Assembly: GCA_023398815.1 (NCBI GenBank)
Contig: JAEWRW010000020.1
Coordinates: forward strand, 62,001-126,000
Direction of reading: 5' to 3'
Source: Bacillota bacterium
GTDB taxonomy: Bacteria; Bacillota; Clostridia; Christensenellales; UMGS416
Length of the DNA stretch: 64,000 nt
Shown here: positions 1 through 6,833 of the stretch, one piece after another
How the letters are laid out: the number at the start of each line of letters is the position of its first letter
Position numbering within the stretch: the first letter of the stretch is position 1
Program-made: the position numbers and the translations under genes
The notes under the pieces: generated by a model
Database searches by the model: none
The model's input: only the letters and a program-made list of their open reading frames with translations
What the model was told of the DNA's origin: nothing

Positions 1-704
1 CCAAGCAGCGCCGTGTCAAGGTGGCCGAGGCGCGCCGCATCTTTGAGCAGGAGGAAGCCCAGAAGCTCATCGACATGGACGAGGTGACCGCCGAAGCCCT
101 GCAGCTGGCCGAGCAGCACGGCATCGTGTTCATCGACGAGATTGACAAGATCGCTGGCCGTGGCAACATGCAGGGGCCTGACGTCTCCCGCGAAGGTGTG
201 CAGAGGGATATCCTGCCCCTGGTGGAGGGCAGCACCGTCACCACCAAGTACGGCCCGGTCAAGACCGACTACATGCTCTTCATCGCCGCCGGCGCGTTTC
301 ATGTGTCCAAGATTTCCGACCTTATCCCCGAGCTGCAGGGCCGCTTCCCCATCAAGGTGGAGCTCAATTCCCTGACCGAGGAGGACTTCCGTCGCATCCT
401 GACCCAGCCGGAGAACGCGCTCATCAAGCAATACCGTGCGCTGCTGTCGGTCGACAACATCGTACTGGAGTTCAACGACGAGGCCCTCAATACCCTGGCC
501 CACTACGCTTATGTGGTGAACGAAACCAGTGAGAACCTGGGGGCCCGGCGGCTGCACACCATTATGGAGAGTCTGCTGGAGGACATCTCCTTCAACGCCA
601 CCGGCAACCACCCGGAGATCACCGTGCAGGTCGATGGCGCCTATGTCACCGAGCACCTCAAGAAGGTGGCTGGGGAGAAGGACCTGCGGCGGTATATCAT
701 CTAG
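1..704 (+). CDS. hslU: HslU, ATPase subunit of the HslUV protease (3' part)
   Basis: This is the C-terminal half of the AAA+ unfoldase that feeds substrates to the HslV peptidase in the cytoplasm. The reading frame is open from base 3, so the gene begins upstream of the window. The visible part starts in the intermediate domain and then shows Walker B (IVFIDEIDK), the HslU-specific stretch GPDVSREGVQRDILPLVEG, a sensor-1 region (FIAAGAFHVSKISDLIPE), the sensor-2 arginine block GARRLHTIMESLLED and a family-typical tail ending LRRYII. HslV would be expected upstream but cannot be seen. No clear terminator follows the stop. Confidence 0.96.
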   Translation, partial: KQRRVKVAEARRIFEQEEAQKLIDMDEVTAEALQLAEQHGIVFIDEIDKIAGRGNMQGPDVSREGVQRDILPLVEGSTVTTKYGPVKTDYMLFIAAGAFHVSKISDLIPELQGRFPIKVELNSLTEEDFRRILTQPENALIKQYRALLSVDNIVLEFNDEALNTLAHYAYVVNETSENLGARRLHTIMESLLEDISFNATGNHPEITVQVDGAYVTEHLKKVAGEKDLRRYII

Positions 705-871
705 CCTGTAGGAACGGCTCCAGGCGGGGCGCTTCACGCATGGATTGGGGAACCTCTTCCGTTCTGCCATAGATCTTTGTCAAAAGAAGTCGGTTCTGAA
801 AAGATCGATTTCTTTTGTTGTGTATGATATAGTAATTCGGAATTTCTTAAAGAAACCAGGAGTGGACGAGA

Positions 872-1467
872 ATGACAACAATGCCGGATTTCGCCCGCAA
901 ACCCATCCTCTGCGGTGAGAAAGTGCTGCTTCGCCCCTTTCAGCCAGAAGACATTGAACCGATGATGGACATTTTGTCTGACTACGAAGTGGTCAAGCTG
1001 ACCGGTTCTGCCTGCACGGAGGAAGAGGCGCACGCGCCATTGTCCCAGGAAGAAGCGGAAAAAGAAAACACTGGTATGAAACCCGTAATGAACAGTGTGA
1101 CCGTCTCGATCTGGCAATTGTTGAGCGAGCGACAAACGAAATTGTTGGCGAAGTGGTATTCAACGAATATGACGACGTCGCCAATAAAGTAAATTTCCGC
1201 ATTCTTGTTGGCCCCCATGGACGCAACAAAGGGTTGGGGAGTGAAGCCACCGCGTTGTTTCTTCAATACGGGTTCGAAGTCCTGAACCTACATAAAATCG
1301 CGTTGCAGGTGTTCAGTTTCAACCCGCGCGGCGAACACGTTTATGTAAAGAACGGTTTTGTGCTGGAGGGGATACTGCGGGAAGATTTCATGTATGAAAA
1401 CGAGTACGTAGATACCAAGGTATATGGCATTCTGGCCTCAGAGTACAAAAAAAGAGCTTCCGTCTGA
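872..1467 (+). pseudogene. GNAT family N-acetyltransferase, frameshifted
   Basis: Two overlapping frames together give one RimJ/SpeG-like acetyltransferase. The first frame starts at 872 (MTTMPDFARKPILCGEKVLL) and reads well to about 1060. Family-like sequence (HWYETRNEQCDRLDLAIVE, then EIVGEVVFNEYDDVAN) continues in the frame that ends at 1467. The switch falls near 1060–1067 in an A-rich tract (GGAAAAAGAAAACAC) and is explained by one missing base. The acetyl-CoA loop reads GRNKGLGSEA. The locus is less GC-rich than its neighbours, which hints at acquisition. It could be a true pseudogene or an assembly error in a homopolymer. Confidence 0.75.
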
Positions 1468-1503
1468 GACGATGCGGCGGATGGCCGCCATGGGAGGGAA
1501 CCT

Positions 1504-1869
1504 GTGGAACTGGAACTGCTGAAGGACACGTTTTCCGTCTGTAAGGTGGAGGGCCTTGATGGGGTGCGGCTGGACGCGCCATTCACCTTCCTTTCTCGCA
1601 CCGACGAGGAATGCTCGCTGGTGTGCCCCACGGCCCTCGTGCCGGTGGGTTGCCGCACGCGGGAGGATGGCTGGCGCGCCTTCCGGGTGTGCGGGGCCAT
1701 GGATTTCTCGATGGTGGGCGTGTTGGCGGGCATCTCCGGCGCGTTGGCCTCGGCCGGCGTCAGTCTCTTTGCTCTGTCCACCTACAATACCGATTATGTA
1801 CTTGTGAAGGCCGACAAATGGGTGGACGCCACCCGGGCGTTGGTGGCCGCGGGGTATCGCTTCGTCTGA
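1504..1869 (+). CDS. ACT domain-containing protein
   Basis: A 121-residue protein with a GTG start, chosen because GGGAGGG lies five bases upstream. The second half (from about residue 60) reads FRVCGAMDFSMVGVLAGISG followed by a segment ending TYNTDYVLVK. This fits the ACT-type ligand-binding fold of the CASTOR/ACT_7 group, in which a short N-terminal segment packs on one ACT module. Such stand-alone proteins are thought to bind amino acids, but no ligand can be read from the sequence. The next gene begins 28 bases downstream, so the two may be co-transcribed. Confidence 0.82.
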   Translation: MELELLKDTFSVCKVEGLDGVRLDAPFTFLSRTDEECSLVCPTALVPVGCRTREDGWRAFRVCGAMDFSMVGVLAGISGALASAGVSLFALSTYNTDYVLVKADKWVDATRALVAAGYRFV

Positions 1870-1897
1870 CACAGGAATGCTCCTCAGGAGGTTGTCC

Positions 1898-2470
1898 ATG
1901 GCGTTTCTAGATTGGTTCGGCGCGGTGCCCGTGCTGCGGACACCCCGACTGGTGTTGCGTCCGTTTTGCTGCGACGACATGGATGCCTACCTGCGCTTCT
2001 TTACGTTGCCTGCGGTGCAGCAGTACCTGGGTGGGCTGAAGTGGCCCCGCAACGAGAAGGAGCAGCGCCAGTGGGTCGATAACATCAACGGCCGGTGCCT
2101 GAAGAACAAGCTGGTATTCACCTGGTGCGTGGAGGAGGCTGCCAGCGGCGCGGTGGTGGGCCGTATCGACCTGGGCGGCTTTGTGCGCCGCTCCATGGCG
2201 GATTTGGCCTACTACTTTGCCCCGGAGCATTGGGGGCAGGGGCTGGCGACCGAAACGGCGGCTGCGGTCGTTCGCTTTGGGCTGGAGGAGCTGGGCCTGC
2301 ACCGCATCCAGGCCACGGTGAAGCCGGAGAACCCGGCGTCGGTGCGGGTGTTGGAGAAATCCGGTTTCCAGCGCGAAGGCCTGCTGCGCGAGTACGACTT
2401 TGGCAATGAGTTCCACGATGTGTACTTGTACGCATTGCTGCAGATGGATGGAGAAAAGGGGAACGAATGA
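1898..2470 (+). CDS. GNAT family N-acetyltransferase (RimJ/RimL type)
   Basis: A 190-residue cytoplasmic acetyltransferase. An in-frame ATG lies at 1877, but AGGAGG at 1886–1891 points to the ATG at 1898 (MAFLDWFG). Hallmarks of the RimJ/RimL group are LRTPRLVLRPF near the N-terminus, ADLAYYFAPEHWGQGLATEA-like acetyl-CoA binding residues in the middle, and HRIQATVKPENPASVRVLEK plus GFQREGLLREYDF near the C-terminus. The acceptor is unknown and may be a protein N-terminus or a small molecule. The stop overlaps the next start by four bases (ATGA), which suggests translational coupling to the AlkZ-related gene. Confidence 0.93.
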   Translation: MAFLDWFGAVPVLRTPRLVLRPFCCDDMDAYLRFFTLPAVQQYLGGLKWPRNEKEQRQWVDNINGRCLKNKLVFTWCVEEAASGAVVGRIDLGGFVRRSMADLAYYFAPEHWGQGLATETAAAVVRFGLEELGLHRIQATVKPENPASVRVLEKSGFQREGLLREYDFGNEFHDVYLYALLQMDGEKGNE

Positions 2471-3150
2471 TGCGTGACCGTTTGGAGACCTATGAGCAAT
2501 TTGTGGAGACGCTGAACGAAGCGGGCTTTCTTCCGCTGTCGGCGAACCCCGTGGGCATGCCCAACGTGGCAGACTTGACCGCGCCAAACCAGTGGCATAC
2601 GGGGCTGGACACCGACCCCTGGCAGTGGAAGAGCCGGGTGGTGGAGGAGGGCCGCGCCGCCTTCGGCAAAGTGTTTGCCGGTCGGCCTGCGTTCATCGCG
2701 CCGGCGTGGATGCCGCTCTTGCTGGCGGCACGCCGGGGTGGGGCCACGGTGGAGGAACGCTGGGAGGACGGTGCGCTGAGCCCGGGCGCGGTGCGCATCT
2801 GGGAGCTCTTTGCGGGCGGCCGCGAGCGAATGGCCGCCCACGACATCCGCCGCCTGGCGGGCTTTGGCGGTGGCAGCACCACACGCTTTGATGTCGCCAT
2901 GATTGAGTTGCAGATGGGTATGTTCCTTACGGTGTGTGGGCAGACGCGCAAGGTGACACTGGACGGGCGGCCCCATGGCTGGCCGGTGCTGGAGTACGCA
3001 CCGGTGGAGCGGTGGGTGTGGCCCGACGCGTGGCAGCAAGGCCTGGCGATGAACCGTGACGAGGCGATCGAGGCGTTGCTCGCGCAGCTTGCCAGCCTGC
3101 GGCCCGGTTTGACCCGGGCAAGGGCGTTGAAATTTCTGTTGGGGGAATAA
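2467..3150 (+). CDS. AlkZ-related hypothetical protein
   Basis: A 227-residue soluble protein coupled to the upstream acetyltransferase by an ATGA overlap. It resembles a Firmicutes family annotated as AlkZ-related, with the recurring pattern NQWHTGLDTDPWQWKSRVVE and then FAGRPAFIAPAWMPLLLAA. AlkZ is a DNA glycosylase that unhooks interstrand cross-links. This shorter relative has no demonstrated activity, and I cannot point to a catalytic residue. The C-terminal third (GMFLTVCGQTRKVTLDG, then VERWVWPDAW) has a winged-helix-like feel. The family link is from memory and function is unproven. Confidence 0.65.
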   Translation: MMRDRLETYEQFVETLNEAGFLPLSANPVGMPNVADLTAPNQWHTGLDTDPWQWKSRVVEEGRAAFGKVFAGRPAFIAPAWMPLLLAARRGGATVEERWEDGALSPGAVRIWELFAGGRERMAAHDIRRLAGFGGGSTTRFDVAMIELQMGMFLTVCGQTRKVTLDGRPHGWPVLEYAPVERWVWPDAWQQGLAMNRDEAIEALLAQLASLRPGLTRARALKFLLGE

Positions 3151-3158
3151 GGAAGCAC

Positions 3159-3536
3159 ATGGATTGGAGAGCATTGGCAGCCGTCGGCGTTGGCGGTTGT
3201 GTGGGTTCGGTGTTGCGCTACCTGGTGTCCACAGGCATGGCTGCGGCCTTTGGCAGCCGCTTCCCGTGGGGGACCCTTGTGGTCAACGCCGTGGGTGGCC
3301 TGCTCATCGGTTTCCTGCTGGAGTGGGAAGCCGTGCGTGGCCTGGCTCCGCAGCTGCGATTGCTGCTGGTCACGGGGTTGCTGGGCGGTCTCACCACCTT
3401 CTCGGCCTTCAGCCACGACACGGTGACGCTGCTGGCCGATGGACGCTGGGGCCTGGGGCTCTGGAACGCGGCGCTCAACCTGTCGCTGGGGTTTGGCGGG
3501 GTGCTCTTGGGCAAATGGAGCGTTTCTCTGCTGTGA
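3159..3536 (+). CDS. crcB: Fluoride efflux channel CrcB/Fluc
   Basis: A 125-residue, four-helix membrane protein that exports fluoride as a dual-topology dimer. The diagnostic motifs are GGCVGSVLRY in helix 1, PWGTLVVNAVGGLLIGF in helix 2 and GLLGGLTTFSAFSHD in the helix-3 break, where the Phe and Ser/Thr residues line the pore. Only one copy is present, so a homodimer is expected rather than a Fluc1/Fluc2 pair. It starts eight bases after the preceding stop and appears to ride on that operon. There is no room for a fluoride riboswitch directly upstream. Confidence 0.95.
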   Translation: MDWRALAAVGVGGCVGSVLRYLVSTGMAAAFGSRFPWGTLVVNAVGGLLIGFLLEWEAVRGLAPQLRLLLVTGLLGGLTTFSAFSHDTVTLLADGRWGLGLWNAALNLSLGFGGVLLGKWSVSLL

Positions 3537-3565
3537 GCAGAAGACAGTAAGTAGACGGTAACAAA

Positions 3566-3595
3566 AAACAGCCCGTCGTACGCGACGGGCTGTTT
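3566..3595 (-). terminator. Intrinsic terminator of the vor operon, possibly bidirectional
   Basis: A perfect 13-bp stem (AAACAGCCCGTCG with its complement) around a TACG loop. On the minus strand it is followed by a run of T, so it is a strong terminator for the leftward operon. On the plus strand only three T follow, but it may also end the crcB transcript. Confidence 0.9.
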
Positions 3596-3610
3596 CGGCA
3601 ACTGTTTGGG

Positions 3611-4156
3611 TTATACGGCGGCCCCCACCAACGCCGCGCCGCGATCCAGCGCGTCTTTGTTGATGGGGATCATGTTGGCCTTGCGCTCTCCCAGCACTTT
3701 CTTCAGGGCGTTGAGCACAGCCTCGTGCGACACGGCACCGGAGCACTGCAGGTAGGCACCCAGCACCACCATGCCGGCGACGCGGGGGTTGCCCAGCTCC
3801 CCGGCGATGTCATTGGCGGGCACGTAGTGCACCTCAATGTCGTCGCGGGTGGCTTTGCGCTCGATGAGCGAGGAATTGATGAGCAACCGACCGCCGGGCC
3901 GCACCGCGCTCTCAAATTTATCGAGCGACGGCAGGTTCATGGCGATGACGCAGTCAGGCTGGGCGAACACCGGCGCGCCCACCGGCTCGTCGGAGACGAT
4001 GACCATGCAGTTGGCCGAGCCGCCGCGCATCTCCGGCCCGTAGGAAGGCAGGAATGACACCTCGCGGCCCTCGAGCATACCGCCATAGCAGAGCATCTGC
4101 CCCAGAGACATGATGCCCTGGCCGCCAAAACCGGCGATCAGAATGTTCTCAGTCAT
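3611..4156 (-). CDS. 2-oxoacid:ferredoxin oxidoreductase, gamma subunit
   Basis: A 181-residue gamma subunit (VorC/KorC-like) of a CoA-acylating 2-oxoacid oxidoreductase. It opens MTENILIAGFGGQGIMSLG, the standard Rossmann-like start of this subunit, then PSYGPEMRGGSANCMVIVS and NLPSLDKFESAVRPGG. A longer open frame extends upstream, but ATG 4156 has GGAGG ahead of it and overlaps the beta-subunit stop by eight bases, as expected for coupled translation. It is the last gene of the operon, just before the strong terminator. The exact substrate cannot be assigned from this subunit. Confidence 0.93.
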   Translation of the reverse strand: MTENILIAGFGGQGIMSLGQMLCYGGMLEGREVSFLPSYGPEMRGGSANCMVIVSDEPVGAPVFAQPDCVIAMNLPSLDKFESAVRPGGRLLINSSLIERKATRDDIEVHYVPANDIAGELGNPRVAGMVVLGAYLQCSGAVSHEAVLNALKKVLGERKANMIPINKDALDRGAALVGAAV

Positions 4157-4892
4157 GGCTGACCTCCTTGTAGACGCCCAGCGGATACTGGGGCAGCATG
4201 TTGTCCTTGAGCCAGCCCAGCGACTCCACCGGGGACATACCCCAGTTGGTCGGGCAGGTGGAGAGCACCTCCACCATGGAGAAGCCCTTGCCCTCCAGTT
4301 GATTCTGGAAGGCCTTCTTGATGGCCCGCTTGGCGTTGACGACGTTCTTGACGTCATGGGTGGATACCCGCTCCAGGTAGGCCGCGCCATCGAGGGCCGA
4401 GAGCATCTCGCACACCTTGATGGGGGAGCCGGCGTGGGCCTTGTCCCGCCCGTAGGGGGAGGTCGTGGTGACCTGGCCCAGCAGGGTGGTGGGGGCCATC
4501 TGTCCGCCGGTCATGCCGTAGATGGCGTTGTTGATGAAGATGACGGTGATGTTCTCGCCCCGGGCGGCGGCGTGCACAATCTCGGCCGCGCCGATGCTGG
4601 CCAGGTCGCCGTCACCCTGGTAACTGAACACCACGGCGTCGCGCTGGACGCGCTTGATGCCGGTGGCGACGGCCGGCGCACGGCCGTGGGCGGCCTGCAC
4701 CATGTCGCAGTTGAAGTAGTTGTAGGCAAACACCGCGCAGCCCACCGGCGCCACGCCCACGGCGCGCTCACCGACGCCCAGCTCCTCCAGCGACTCCGCC
4801 ACCAAACGGTGGACAATGCCGTGGGTGCAGCCGGGGCAGTAGTGCATGGGCGCATCGGTGAGCATTTCGGTCTTTTTAAAGACGATGGCCAT
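4149..4892 (-). CDS. 2-oxoacid:ferredoxin oxidoreductase, beta subunit (TPP-binding)
   Basis: A 247-residue catalytic subunit that binds thiamine pyrophosphate. The N-terminal MHYCPGCTHGIVHRL segment and the TPP/Mg site, which reads SYQGDGDLASIGAAE and then FINNAIYGMTGGQMAPTT, are characteristic. The GDGD...NN spacing matches the TPP motif. It shares one base with the alpha gene (TGATG) and eight bases with the gamma gene. Together the subunits convert a branched-chain or other 2-oxoacid plus CoA to an acyl-CoA, CO2 and reduced ferredoxin in the cytoplasm of an anaerobe. Confidence 0.95.
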   Translation of the reverse strand: MAIVFKKTEMLTDAPMHYCPGCTHGIVHRLVAESLEELGVGERAVGVAPVGCAVFAYNYFNCDMVQAAHGRAPAVATGIKRVQRDAVVFSYQGDGDLASIGAAEIVHAAARGENITVIFINNAIYGMTGGQMAPTTLLGQVTTTSPYGRDKAHAGSPIKVCEMLSALDGAAYLERVSTHDVKNVVNAKRAIKKAFQNQLEGKGFSMVEVLSTCPTNWGMSPVESLGWLKDNMLPQYPLGVYKEVSHD

Positions 4893-5959
4893 CAGGCGTC
4901 ACCTCCCGCCAGGGTCAGAATCTGTTGGAGCACGTCGCCGGGCATGGGCACCATGCCACCGGTGCGGCCATAGAAGTGGACGGGCTTGCGTCCGGCCACG
5001 GCAATGCGTACGTCGTCCACCATCTGGCCGGTGCTCATCTCCACCACCAGCACCGCCTTGACGCTGGGGCTGGCCGCTGCTTCGGCAACGATCTGCTCCG
5101 GGAAGGGCCACAGAGTGATGGGCCGCACCAGTGCCGCCTTCACGCCCTGCTTGGCCGCCTGGGTGATGGCGCTGCGGGCAATGCGGGCTGTGGTGCCATA
5201 GGCGACCACCACGACCTGAGCTCCGTCGGTGTCATCGGCGGCGGCGCGGGTCTCCTGGGCGGCGATGGCGCGGTAGTTTTCGTCCATCCGCTGGTTCACA
5301 CGCTCCAGCACGACCGGGTCGATGTAGAGGGAAGTGGCGATGTTGTTGTGGTCGCGCCCCCGCCGGCCGGTCGTCGCCCAGTCCTTGGGCGCGAGCGTCC
5401 GGGGCGTGTAGCGGCCAAACTCCACCGGCTCCATCATCTGCCCCAGCATGCCATCGCCCATCACCATCACCGGCACGCGGTATTGGTCGGCGATGTCAAA
5501 GGCCTCCTGGGTCAGGTCCACAGCCTCCTGAATGGAGGCGGGGGCCAGTACCACCGTGCGGTAGTCACCATGGCCGCCGCCGCGGGTGGCCTGGAAGTAG
5601 TCGCTCTGCGCCGGCTGGATGCTGCCCAGCCCAGGGCCGCCGCGCACCATGTTGACGATGACGCAGGGCAGGTCGGCCCCGGCGATGTAGGAGATGCCCT
5701 CCTGCTTCAGGCTGATGCCGGGGCTGGAGGACGATGTCATCGCCCGCGCGCCGGCCGCTGCCGCGCCAAAAACCATGTTAATCGCCGCCACTTCGCTCTC
5801 CGCCTGCAGGAAGCAGCCGTCGACCTTGGGCATGCGGCGGGCCATGTATTCGGGGATCTCATTCTGCGGCGTGATGGGATAACCGAAGAAATGCCGACAG
5901 CCGGCCTGGATGGCCGCCTCGGCAATGGCTTCGTTGCCCTTCATCAGAACCTTGGCCAT
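4892..5959 (-). CDS. vorB: 2-oxoacid:ferredoxin oxidoreductase, alpha subunit (VorB-like)
   Basis: A 355-residue alpha subunit. It begins MAKVLMKGNEAIAEAAIQAG and has CRHFFGYPITPQNEIPEYM, the pyrimidine/PP-domain signature of this family. FLQAESEVAAINMVFGAAAA and TSSSSPGISLKQEGISY follow. Close relatives are usually annotated 3-methyl-2-oxobutanoate dehydrogenase subunit VorB, which is why I use that symbol, although 2-oxoglutarate-type enzymes are similar. The C-terminal 100 residues carry the domain III fold (VVVVAYGTTARIARSAI). It starts 11 bases after the delta subunit and is clearly in the same transcript. Confidence 0.94.
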   Translation of the reverse strand: MAKVLMKGNEAIAEAAIQAGCRHFFGYPITPQNEIPEYMARRMPKVDGCFLQAESEVAAINMVFGAAAAGARAMTSSSSPGISLKQEGISYIAGADLPCVIVNMVRGGPGLGSIQPAQSDYFQATRGGGHGDYRTVVLAPASIQEAVDLTQEAFDIADQYRVPVMVMGDGMLGQMMEPVEFGRYTPRTLAPKDWATTGRRGRDHNNIATSLYIDPVVLERVNQRMDENYRAIAAQETRAAADDTDGAQVVVVAYGTTARIARSAITQAAKQGVKAALVRPITLWPFPEQIVAEAAASPSVKAVLVVEMSTGQMVDDVRIAVAGRKPVHFYGRTGGMVPMPGDVLQQILTLAGGDA

Positions 5960-5970
5960 ACTGTTCCTCC

Positions 5971-6177
5971 TTACCGTTCCACCTCAATGCAGACATCGGG
6001 GCACATGCGCGCGCAGCTCATGCAGCCAATGCATTTCGTCATGTCGGCGCAGCGTGCCGGGCTGTATCCTTTTCGGTTGATGACGCTGTCGTCCAATACC
6101 AGAATCCCCTTCGGGCAGACGCTGACGCACAGGCTGCAACCCTTGCAGGCGTCCGTGTTGATTCTGACCAATGCCAA
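5971..6177 (-). CDS. 2-oxoacid:ferredoxin oxidoreductase, delta subunit (2x[4Fe-4S])
   Basis: A 68-residue ferredoxin-like delta subunit. Two cluster motifs, CKGCSLCVSVCPKG and CIGCMSCARMCP, would hold two [4Fe-4S] clusters that pass electrons out to free ferredoxin. The frame is open further upstream, but the start is set at TTG 6177 because GGAGG sits seven bases ahead and the remaining 48 upstream codons look non-coding. It is the first gene of the operon and is followed closely by the alpha subunit. Confidence 0.92.
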   Translation of the reverse strand: MALVRINTDACKGCSLCVSVCPKGILVLDDSVINRKGYSPARCADMTKCIGCMSCARMCPDVCIEVER

Positions 6178-6240
6178 GACAATTCCTCCGTTTCCTGCTC
6201 TATTCGCGAGCGTGGCTGCCCGGTCGGGCAACATGAGGTT

Positions 6241-6269
6241 ATTATATTTCAATTCAACCAGAGGTGCAA
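6241..6269 (-). promoter_or_regulatory. Predicted sigma-A promoter of the vor operon
   Basis: On the minus strand, TTGCAC (6264–6269) and a perfect TATAAT (6241–6246) are separated by 17 bases, about 65 bases ahead of the delta-subunit start. The -35 element is weak. Confidence 0.6.
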
Positions 6270-6310
6270 GGAATATTGACTGGATGACAGGATGGCAAGG
6301 CGCTTTTACC

Positions 6311-6339
6311 TTTACAATCATGTCGAAATATGCTAAAAT
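6311..6339 (+). promoter_or_regulatory. Predicted sigma-A promoter of the small ferredoxin gene
   Basis: TTTACA (6311–6316) and TAAAAT (6334–6339) are separated by 17 bases, about 40 bases ahead of the ferredoxin start. It is divergent from, and about 70 bases away from, the vor promoter. Confidence 0.65.
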
Positions 6340-6377
6340 GCCGCTGGCATTTCAAAGATTTCAGGAGGTGAACGAAC

Positions 6378-6548
6378 GTGGCTTACAGCATTTCCGACGC
6401 GTGCATCAAGTGTGGCGCCTGCGAGGCCGAGTGCCCTGTCAGCGCCATTTCTGAGGGTGACAGCCAGTATCAGATCAACGCGGACACCTGCATTTCCTGC
6501 GGCGCTTGCGCTAATGTCTGCCCGGTGGACGCCATCGCCGAGGGCTGA
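6378..6548 (+). CDS. 2[4Fe-4S] ferredoxin
   Basis: A 56-residue clostridial-type ferredoxin. The GTG start at 6378 follows CAGGAGGTG with eight bases between. Two CxxCxxCxxxCP motifs are present, CIKCGACEAECPVSAI and CISCGACANVCPVDAI, arranged in the pseudo-twofold way typical of small soluble two-cluster ferredoxins. It is transcribed divergently from the 2-oxoacid oxidoreductase operon. It is a natural electron acceptor for that enzyme, although this pairing is inferred from position only. Confidence 0.95.
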   Translation: MAYSISDACIKCGACEAECPVSAISEGDSQYQINADTCISCGACANVCPVDAIAEG

Positions 6549-6833
6549 GCTTCGGCACTGACAATCGAAAATGGGGGAGGGGGTTCTTTGCAGGGCGAAG
6601 GGCTCCTTTCATTTTTTGCCCGTTCGTTGCCATTCGACACGAACTCCCACGCGCCACACGGGGCCTTTGCCTTGCGTATGGTAGTGTGTTCGTCTATACT
6701 ATATCCAATTGATTCCACAAGGGCGGGCTTTCCGCCTAGAAGCATCTGCTGTCCGGTTGCGGCGGGCGGGGGGAGACCTCGCCGGTTTTTTGTGCGGTGC
6801 TGCCGGGCGGGTCGTTTCCAAGGGGGTATTTCA

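Noticed and set aside
3140..3160. Fluoride riboswitch ahead of crcB
   Set aside because: Only eight bases separate crcB from the previous gene and no riboswitch core is visible.
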